Positions 57,601 to 64,000 of a stretch of DNA of 64,000 nt are shown here, one piece after another. Position numbers and translations under genes: made by a program. Source of the DNA: Elephas maximus indicus. Lineage: Eukaryota; Chordata; Mammalia; Proboscidea; Elephantidae. Within the stretch, counting starts at the first letter, position 1; each line of letters begins with the position of its first letter. The DNA lies in NCBI RefSeq assembly GCF_024166365.1, contig NC_064834.1, forward strand, positions 54,354,001-54,418,000. Reading direction: 5' to 3'. The notes under the pieces are model-generated. The model did not search any database. It was not told the DNA's origin and saw only the letters and a program-made list of their open reading frames with translations.

Positions 57601-60600
57601 GCCTAGGTTGTAGTATATACTGCGTGTTCAGAGAACCCTATTTATCTAAAATAGTCTGGGGGAAGTATATTCCATTAGTAATAGGAAAAATTTAGGAGAA
57701 AAACAGTAGCTTAAAAAATACTGACTATCAAATCTATGTTTTTCTTCCTTTAGGTAGAAATGGCCAAAAAGTACATTGATTATCACATGGAAAAGTATGG
57801 CTTCCAGGCACCCAATGTGACTTTTATTCATGGCTACATAGAGAAGCTGGAAAAGGCTGGAATCAGGAATGAGAGTTACGATATTGTTATGTAGGTCTAT
57901 TTCCTTACTTTTATGAACATAGCCCATTTTGTATTGAACACACAGATGTCACTATTTTTTGCTGAGTTAACTCTCACTTACGGTGTTAAAACTACACTTG
58001 GCGCATCTTGGTAAAGGGAAAGATACACGGTCTGAGCCACTTGTAGCCCATTAGCAGTAGAACCTATTAATCCAAGAGGGAGCTTAAATTTAAAACAATA
58101 CACCATTGATGCTGAAAGACCTCCGGGCCTGCTCATACAATACATACTGGCCTGTTATCTTTAGTATTATTTTCATGGCAAATTCAGGATTCTTTGTTTC
58201 TTTTTCTCTTCCGAGTTGTCAAATCATGACCTTGTGACAGCCTTAGTGAAACAAAATCTGAGGAACTTTCAGGGACTTAGCTTATTTACATGTGGCTTGA
58301 GAAATACCTTGTGCAAGAGGCATCTGGTTCCAGGTTGCGTCTTGTGGCGAGTGGATATCAGGGCAGAAACAAATGAGAACCATGCCTAATTTTTTTTCCC
58401 TGTACCCTCAAACTTGCTAAAAATTTGTTGAGGTTTTAAATACTCTTCCCATCCCCCTTACCCTGGGAAAAGTGAGTAGAGGGGAAGAGAGTAGGAAACA
58501 AAGAAGGGTTGTGTGATTTTGAGAAAATGGTGGGAGCTAAAAGGATTTGAAGATCTCCAAGTAGTGTGTGGAGTCCCTCGGTGGTGCAAATGGTTAACTA
58601 CCTTAGCTGCTAACCAGAAGGCTGGGGATTAGAGTCCACCCAATGGTGCCTTGGAAGAAAGGCCAAACAATCCACTTCTGGGGAAATCAGCCATTGAAAA
58701 CCCTATGGAGCATGGCTCTACTCTGACACACATAGGATCGCTATGAGTCAAAATCAACTTGACAAGTATTGGAGTAGTCTACAGATTTGTTTGACATTCC
58801 ATCTGTTCTTTTCAGATCAAATTGTGTTCTTAACCTTGTGCCCGATAAACAACAAGTGCTGCAGGAGGTATATCGAGTGCTAAAGGTGAGGGAAGAGCAA
58901 GACAAGTAGTCTTTAAATAGTGTTAAACATTCATGAAGGCCGATGGGATCTGTCCTGTTCTTGCCTCCTTGAGCTGAGTGCTCAAACTCTTAATTTATCT
59001 GCTAAATTAAAAAAAGGGGTGGCAAAAGGGGGGCTGTGTGTGTGACAGGAATACCCCAGATGTGATTCTTTTCCTTCTCAGGTTGCAAAAGATAATAAAT
59101 TTGAGAGTTATGATTGTTACTGAACATGCTAAAATATTTGCTTTATTGGCCATCTTTCTCCTGATTATTGCTGCATATGGTCCTAGACTGGCTTCTGCAA
59201 GAGTTGGGAAAACTTTGGACTTGCTACTCAAGGTTGCTATGAGCACACTCTTTTCTTAGCACATACAGTGCTTCCCGGGGCTACTTATTTATCATCTGTC
59301 AGGATTCTAGATCTTCAGAAAGTTAAAGAAGATTGAACTTTAACTACTTTCAAAAAATTGCAGACGCTCCGCATCTTTCATGTGTTATCAAAAGATGTGT
59401 ATCTTCAAGATAGAAGATACAAGATTACAAAAATTTGGGGAAAAAAGTGTGGTATATAGGGGCAGAATTACCCATAATTCCATTATCTTCAGACAATTTT
59501 TAAGGGATAAGAATTTATGAATACTGTTTATATCTTCTGTTATACAGTCACCCGGGGCTCCATTTGGTTCAGACTGGCTAACGACTTAGGCAACCTGAAT
59601 GTCTTGGAAGAGAGATGCTCTTGGAAAGCCATTTTATTTCCCCTTGGGTAAAAAAAACAAAACACAATTCTTGCCACCTGGCTATTGATTGTAAATAGAC
59701 TGGCAAGTGAGAGAGGTTGCTGACTGTTACTTGCGCACAAAGAGTCAGCTTAAGCACTTTTTTTTTTCCATTGATTGTATTCCTCTATCCCTTTCTTTGC
59801 TCTCGGGGACTAATGTAATCTTTAACCTTGTTTGAACTAACACTTTTGTTTCAGCATGGTGGGGAGCTATATTTCAGTGACGTCTATGCTAGCCTTGAAC
59901 TGCCAGAAGAAATCAGGAAACACAAAGTTTTATGGGGTAGGATTTTGTTTTTTGTTTTTTTAAGGCAGATAGATACTTATTCACGTACAGAGCTCCATTA
60001 TAGTAACAGCCAGGATGAGGTTAAGTGGCAGGGGAATGCATGGGATTAAGTGAGGTGGTTTAGATTCCATTCCTACTCTGCCACTCAAGAATGGTATGAT
60101 CTTGGACAATTTAATTAATCTCTTTGTCATTGTTTTCCAAACTGTAAAATGTAGATAATACAGCCTGCCTTACTGGGCTGTTGTGAAGACTAAATGGAAT
60201 AATGAATATAAGAAATACTTTGAAAACCATAGTGTGCAGATGAGGGCAACTGCTCTAGAGCTGATGCCCTCTTAATTTCCCTATATTCTCATCATCATTT
60301 TGTTGTTTATTCCTTCATTGTCATTTTAATGAAGTCGCTGAAGGTTGAGGAGATAAATGCCTGTGTGTTGTCAGTCTATGAAATGAGAAGTTTTGACTTT
60401 TCAAATAAGTTATGTTAACTTTGTTCTTATTATATAATAATAAATTGATATTGTTAAAAACTTGGAAAATATAAAAAAAGAAAAAAATACTTATAGCCAT
60501 AACCTAGGGATAACCTCTTTAACATGTTAGTACATATCTTTCTAGTTTTTTTTTTCCTGTGTACATATATAATAAAATTGGGCGCATGCTATATATACAG

Positions 60601-62279
60601 TTTTGGATTCTAATTTTGTGTATTTAGCGTATTTCCTAAGCTTAAATTTTTTAAAAACGTTTTTTCATGTTTGTATTATACAGCTGTGTTGTACAGCTAT
60701 ACTGCACTGTATTTGACTGTTCCTCTCTTGGTGAACATTAGGTTGTTCCCAATTTGTTGATATAATAAAACTATGATCATCTTTGTGTTACAAAAAAAAA
60801 AAAAAACTGTAAAATGTCCTATAAACACTGGTAGTTACTGCTGTAGTAGCAGATCATCGTGACAGTAAGCTGGAGCTAAGAAGCAATTTTGTAATTGGTC
60901 TTTTGCACTTTTTTATTCACATAGCAAAGAGAAAAAACTTTTATGATAACAGCTGGGTGGAATCAATACATTAGAGACTGTCCTGAAGAGAGTGGTTCCC
61001 AGAGACCATTAGCTAGCATTTTAACCATGACTTACTAGCCCTTGGGAAGGATGCTCAGGTTAGCTTCTATTTCTAGGACCTGTGTTTTAATTGGAGACCT
61101 TGTGGTATAGTAGTTAAGAGCTCGGCTGCTAACCAGTAGGTCTGCAGCTCGAATCCATCAGCCACTCCTTGGAAGCCCTATGGGGCAGTTCCAGTCTGTC
61201 CAGTAGGGTCACTATGAGTCGGAATAGACTTGGTGGTAAAGGGTTTGGTTTTTTTTTTTGGTGGGCTATGTTTTAATTGACGGCATCGGTGGTAGAATTC
61301 TCAACTTCCATGCAGGTCTTTTCCAGCCGGGCACCTCGTGCACAGTCACCTCCATCTGCCAGTGGAGGCTTGTGTGTGCTATGATGCTGAACAGGTTTCA
61401 GTGGACCTTCCAGACAAAAACGAACTAGGAAGAAAGATCTGGTGATCTTTCTTTCTAAAAATCAGCCAATGATCTATGATCACAACAGTCCAATCCCCAA
61501 GCCATCATGGGGATGGTGCAGGACCAGGCACTGTCTTGTTCTGACTTGATGGCAGCTAACAGCAACATATTTTAACTAATGCTGTGGCCCAGTCAGTTAT
61601 ACAGAAGAGTAACTCCCTTAATATCTACTTGTCTTGGTTGATTGCTCTGTGATTTTTTTTTTTTAGGTGAGTGTCTTGGTGGCGCTTTGTACTGGAAGGA
61701 CCTCGCCATCCTTGCCCAAAAAATTGGGTTCTGCTTTCCACGCTTGGTCACTGCCAACCTGATTATGATTCAAAACGAGGAACTAGAAAGAGTTGTTGGT
61801 AAGAAACAACAGTAGGGACTATTATAACTACAACCTGAGTGGTTCAGATTTGGTGATTAGTGTGTACCGATGGAGTCTCACTGAGGGAGACTTTGTGTCT
61901 TCTGGAAGTCTCCATCTTGTCCCCTGTAAAATGACAGCCCCCCTAAAGTTTGGTATTTAATAAGGCACTTTGAAGTCACTCAGTAAATAGAGTGAAGTCC
62001 CCAGAAAGATATTTGATGGCATGCAAGTAGGAAATCATCTTTGTGTTTGCTCCTCATCTGCTGAGCACGTGCGGGACCCTCCAATAACAACTGTTGGGAG
62101 TGCTGGAGATGAATTATTAGTAAATTTTGTTTATAGGTGACTGTCGTTTTGTTTCTGCAACATTTCGCCTCTTCAAACTCCCTAAGACAGGACCAGCCAA
62201 AAGATGTCAGGTTATTTACAATGGAGGAATCACAGGATATGAAAAAGAACTAGTATTTGATGCAAATTTCACGTTTAAG
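54495..62279 (+). CDS. AS3MT: AS3MT, arsenite methyltransferase (3' end beyond window)
   Basis: This is a cytosolic SAM-dependent enzyme that methylates trivalent arsenic to mono- and dimethyl forms using thiol reductants. Coding exons are 54495-54536, 54813-54940, 56334-56484, 57754-57890, 58816-58885, 59855-59936, 61667-61798 and 62137-62279. All introns are GT-AG and phases join to 295 codons, about 80 short of the 375 in human; the terminal exon or exons were not found in the last 1.7 kb. It starts MAASRDAEIRKDVQ. Residue numbers match human: the SAM loop ILDLGSGSGRDC at 74-85, and cysteines 32, 61, 156 and 206 (disulfide and arsenic-binding set), with C226 and C250 also kept. Residue 287 is Val where human has Met (Thr variant). 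Exon 8 ends in phase 0 after NFTFK. Identification is secure. Confidence 0.96.
55075..55595 (+). repeat. Two AfroSINEs (AS3MT intron 2): about 55080-55205 and 55387-55590
   Basis: The first has 'agaaaaatgtggcagtctgc' and a shortened tail. The second has the head 'gtgcagtggttaaagtgccc', B box 'aggtggttccaatccacc' and tail 'ttggctccacggcaacaggt'. Confidence 0.88.
55885..56045 (+). repeat. L2-like fragment (AS3MT intron 2)
   Basis: 'tttattcaataaatatttta' and 'gcctttacagagtttccggt' with 'ttagtggaggaga' are L2-type phrases. Confidence 0.5.
56113..56280 (-). repeat. AfroSINE (50 bp before AS3MT exon 3)
   Basis: 'ccattgccatcaagtcaatt' through 'cataggacagg'-type body to 'caaccattgtgccaccaggg'. It ends about 55 bp before the exon 3 acceptor, next to its T-rich tract. 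Confidence 0.93.
56820..57240 (-). mobile_element. Possible LTR remnant (AS3MT intron 3)
   Basis: The minus strand has AATAAA-like 'caataaatctccttgctt' and U3-like sequence with several direct motifs, suggesting an LTR. No family is recognised and ends are not defined. Confidence 0.35.
57338..57495 (-). repeat. AfroSINE (AS3MT intron 3)
   Basis: 'gttgtcattaagtagattcc', 'gaccttataggacagagtag' and 'ttaactattacaccatcagg', an inverted copy. Confidence 0.9.
58568..58778 (+). repeat. AfroSINE, longer subtype (AS3MT intron 4)
   Basis: 'ggagtccctcggtggtgcaa' head, 'gccttggaagaaaggccaaa' body, 'atcgctatgagtcaaaatca' tail. It ends about 40 bp before exon 5. Confidence 0.9.
60045..60240 (+). repeat. 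MIR (AS3MT intron 6)
   Basis: 'attccattcctactctgcca', 'tcttggacaatttaattaat' and 'ccaaactgtaaaatgtagat' follow the MIR consensus order. Confidence 0.7.
60500..60800 (-). mobile_element. Probable old L1 scrap (AS3MT intron 6)
   Basis: 'tgaacattaggttgttccca' and the preceding phrases resemble antisense old L1. An A run of 14 ends it at about 60804. Confidence 0.5.
61092..61258 (+). repeat. AfroSINE (AS3MT intron 6)
   Basis: 'gaccttgtggtatagtagtt' head, 'agctcgaatccatcagccac' B box and 'tatgagtcggaatagacttg' tail. Confidence 0.9.
61275..61562 (+). repeat. SINE with a tRNA-Gly-like head (second copy)
   Basis: The head 'gcatcggtggtagaattctc' parallels the tRNA-Gly-like head at 43671-43916. It continues through 'tgccagtggaggcttgtgtg' and 'actaggaagaaagatctggt'. 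The 3' part ('atggggatggtgcaggacca', 'gatggcagctaacagcaac') resembles the RTE 3' end. Confidence 0.8.
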
Positions 62280-62429
62280 GTAAATAAGAATTTCCATGAG
62301 TTCTGGAATGCTTCCTATGCTTACCCTTGCCTTAGGTACCTTTTTTTGACCTTGCATTGCTTCTTACTTCTCAGGTATTGGTTGGCTTATTTGTGTGTGT
62401 GTTTTTGAAGTGGAAATGGAAAGGCATTT

Positions 62430-62600
62430 TCCCCCCAATATTTATTATAAGTGTTTTAAAATACAAAAAAGTTAAAATGTACAATGAATACTCATATACT
62501 CATGATATATTTCAGCAGTTGTCAACATTTTGTCATATTTGCTTTATCTATACATATATATATGGGTGTATGTATATATATATTTCCTTCAGCATATCAC
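62430..62600. other. AT-rich stretch with (TA)n run
   Basis: The 'tacatatatatatgggtgta' type microsatellite is at about 62548-62582. The remainder is not recognised. Confidence 0.5.
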
Positions 62601-62659
62601 TGGAGCAACAGAGGAAGGAGAGTCAAGAATAGGCAGAGGATATGAAATGTGTGGCTAAT

Positions 62660-63170
62660 TGCCACCATGAACAACTGCTTCTTTACCATGAGACCAGAGG
62701 AGCTGGATGGTGCCTGGCTACCATTACTGAACATTTTGATCAACGATTCCATAGAAGAATCTTGATCAAAAGGGGGAAAATGCAGAACAGAATTCCAAAT
62801 TCTCATGGACTCTAGACTTTCTGGAGCCACGGAGAATGGACGAATCCCTGAAACTACTGCCCTGAGATAATCTTTAAACCTTAAACCAAAAATATCCCCT
62901 GAAGTCATCTTAAAACCAAACGATAGTTTAGTTTAACTAGTAAAAAAAGGTCTGCCTTGAGCATTATGCTCTTTTAAGAACTATCTATATGGGATGAAAT
63001 TGACAACAGCAACTTGAAAGATTAGACAGGAACCTTAGGGGGACAGTGTGTTTATGTTAATGTGGGGGGAACAACTCAGAAAAGGAAGATAAGAATGGTT
63101 GTACAACTTGAAGACTAATCAATGTCACTAAATTGTGCATGTAGAAATTGTTGGGGGAAAAAACACAGTT
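62660..63170 (+). mobile_element. L1 3' UTR (AS3MT intron 8)
   Basis: 'catgagaccagaggagctgg', 'gggggaaaatgcagaacaga' and 'actaatcaatgtcactaaat' match the family 3' UTR, in a diverged form. Confidence 0.8.
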
Positions 63171-63399
63171 TATTATAATACATGATATTTATTCAATACT
63201 TTTTTTTTTCTTTAAAAAAAAATTTTTTTATTCAATACTTACTATTGGTTTATATAATCCCAGTAGATGAAGGGATAAAAGCAAAATTAATCTGATAGAA
63301 GCAGGGGCTGGACAGCCCAGAATCTCTGATGCTCACTCCTGCTTCTTTTTACATACCTCCCAGAGACCCTGCAACTGAAAGGAGTATACTTTGAAAACT

Positions 63400-63480
63400 A
63401 CTGGTTCTAGTCCAAAGCCCTCATTTTAGAGATGAATAAGGTGAAGCTCAGAGAGCAGTGGCTTTCCACATCTTACCTCT
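63400..63480. repeat. L2/MIR-like scrap
   Basis: 'ccctcattttagagatgaat' then 'gtgaagctcagagagcag' is a short MIR/L2 piece. Confidence 0.5.
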
Positions 63481-63494
63481 GAGCAGAGACTAGT

Positions 63495-63692
63495 TGTTGT
63501 TCTTAGTTACGGTCAAGTTGATTCCAACTCATAGTACCCGTGTATGCAGAGTAGAACAGCTCCGTAGGGTTTTCAAGGCTTTGAACTTTCAGAAGCAGAT
63601 CGCCAGGCCTGTCTTCTGAGTGCCTCTGGGTAGGTTCAAACCACCAACCTTTTGGGTGGTTGTTGAGTGCTTATGCCACCCAGGGACTCCAG
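63495..63692 (-). repeat. AfroSINE, longer subtype
   Basis: 'ttacggtcaagttgattcca', 'agaagcagatcgccaggcct' and 'caaaccaccaaccttttggg', an inverted copy. Confidence 0.87.
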
Positions 63693-63931
63693 GGTGGAGA
63701 CTGGGTGCTGAAACAGTAAGTGTGCTTTTTTCAGCATTACCACCGAAGGAAAAGTGAGTATGACACTGGTCAATTCCAGCTGGAAATAAATTGGAAACTA
63801 GCAGTTGAGTCTGAACATGGGAGTATACCATGTCAGAAAGTGTGGTCTTTTATTCTGAAATGGCACTCATTAGTAAAACTTGTGGGTGGTTTTATCCTGT
63901 TGAGATTGAACTGCCATCTTTTTTTTTTTTT

Positions 63932-64000
63932 TGAATAATTTTTATCGTGCTTAAAAAAAATTAGTTTACAAATCCAGTCAGTCTCTCACACAAAAACCCA
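63932..64000 (-). mobile_element. L1 3' UTR, cut by window edge
   Basis: 'tttttatcgtgcttaaaaaa' then 'agtttacaaatccagtcagt' is the antisense start of the L1 3' UTR. Confidence 0.75.

Noticed and set aside
59038-59259. 73-codon frame with a hydrophobic segment in AS3MT intron 5
   Set aside because: A single AT-rich open frame without splice-linked partners or recognised homology; an equally long antisense frame covers the same DNA.

Overview
The window is nuclear DNA of a placental mammal, almost certainly an afrotherian and probably a paenungulate such as an elephant or manatee. Three genes sit in the conserved order CYP17A1 (minus strand), BORCS7 (plus), AS3MT (plus), which matches human 10q24.32. 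The intergenic space and introns are packed with afrotherian tRNA-derived SINEs (AfroSINE type), RTE/BovB LINEs and an afrotherian L1 lineage. The species group is inferred from recognising these repeats, not from a database search.

Region by region: 1-5576 holds CYP17A1, all 8 exons with intact reading frame and splice sites; the last codons run off the left edge. 5577-41700 is about 36 kb of intergenic DNA built almost wholly of nested retroelements: an RTE LINE broken by an L1 that is itself broken by a MaLR-like LTR (6276-8560); an old L1 broken by another RTE copy (10800-12370); an inverted L1 (12371-14967); and one plus-strand L1 (about 14968-35050) split by a complete 1.9-kb MaLR-like element, by a second L1 with its own nested insertions, and by a 6.4-kb minus-strand endogenous retrovirus (27590-33973) with two LTRs, PBS, polypurine tract and decayed gag/pro/pol/env. 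35051-39703 holds several LTR remnants, including an inverted pair of one LTR family and an MLT1-like LTR split by a later insertion. 41836-49171 is BORCS7 (5 coding exons, 105 aa, complete). 49172-54494 is the BORCS7-AS3MT interval, with a Tigger-like DNA transposon remnant and L1 3' ends. 54495-62279 holds the first 8 coding exons of AS3MT (295 codons); the last exon or exons lie beyond the right edge.

The three genes are not a pathway: CYP17A1 makes steroid hormones, BORCS7 is a subunit of a lysosome-positioning complex, and AS3MT methylates arsenic. I found no new enzymatic or defence system. The most unusual structures are retrotransposition scars: a junction-spanning inverted duplication at an L1 insertion, a two-tailed L1 insert with a perfect 15-bp target duplication, a poly(T)-only insertion with a 15-bp duplication, and a retrovirus with a tRNA-Lys primer site but gammaretrovirus-like pol.
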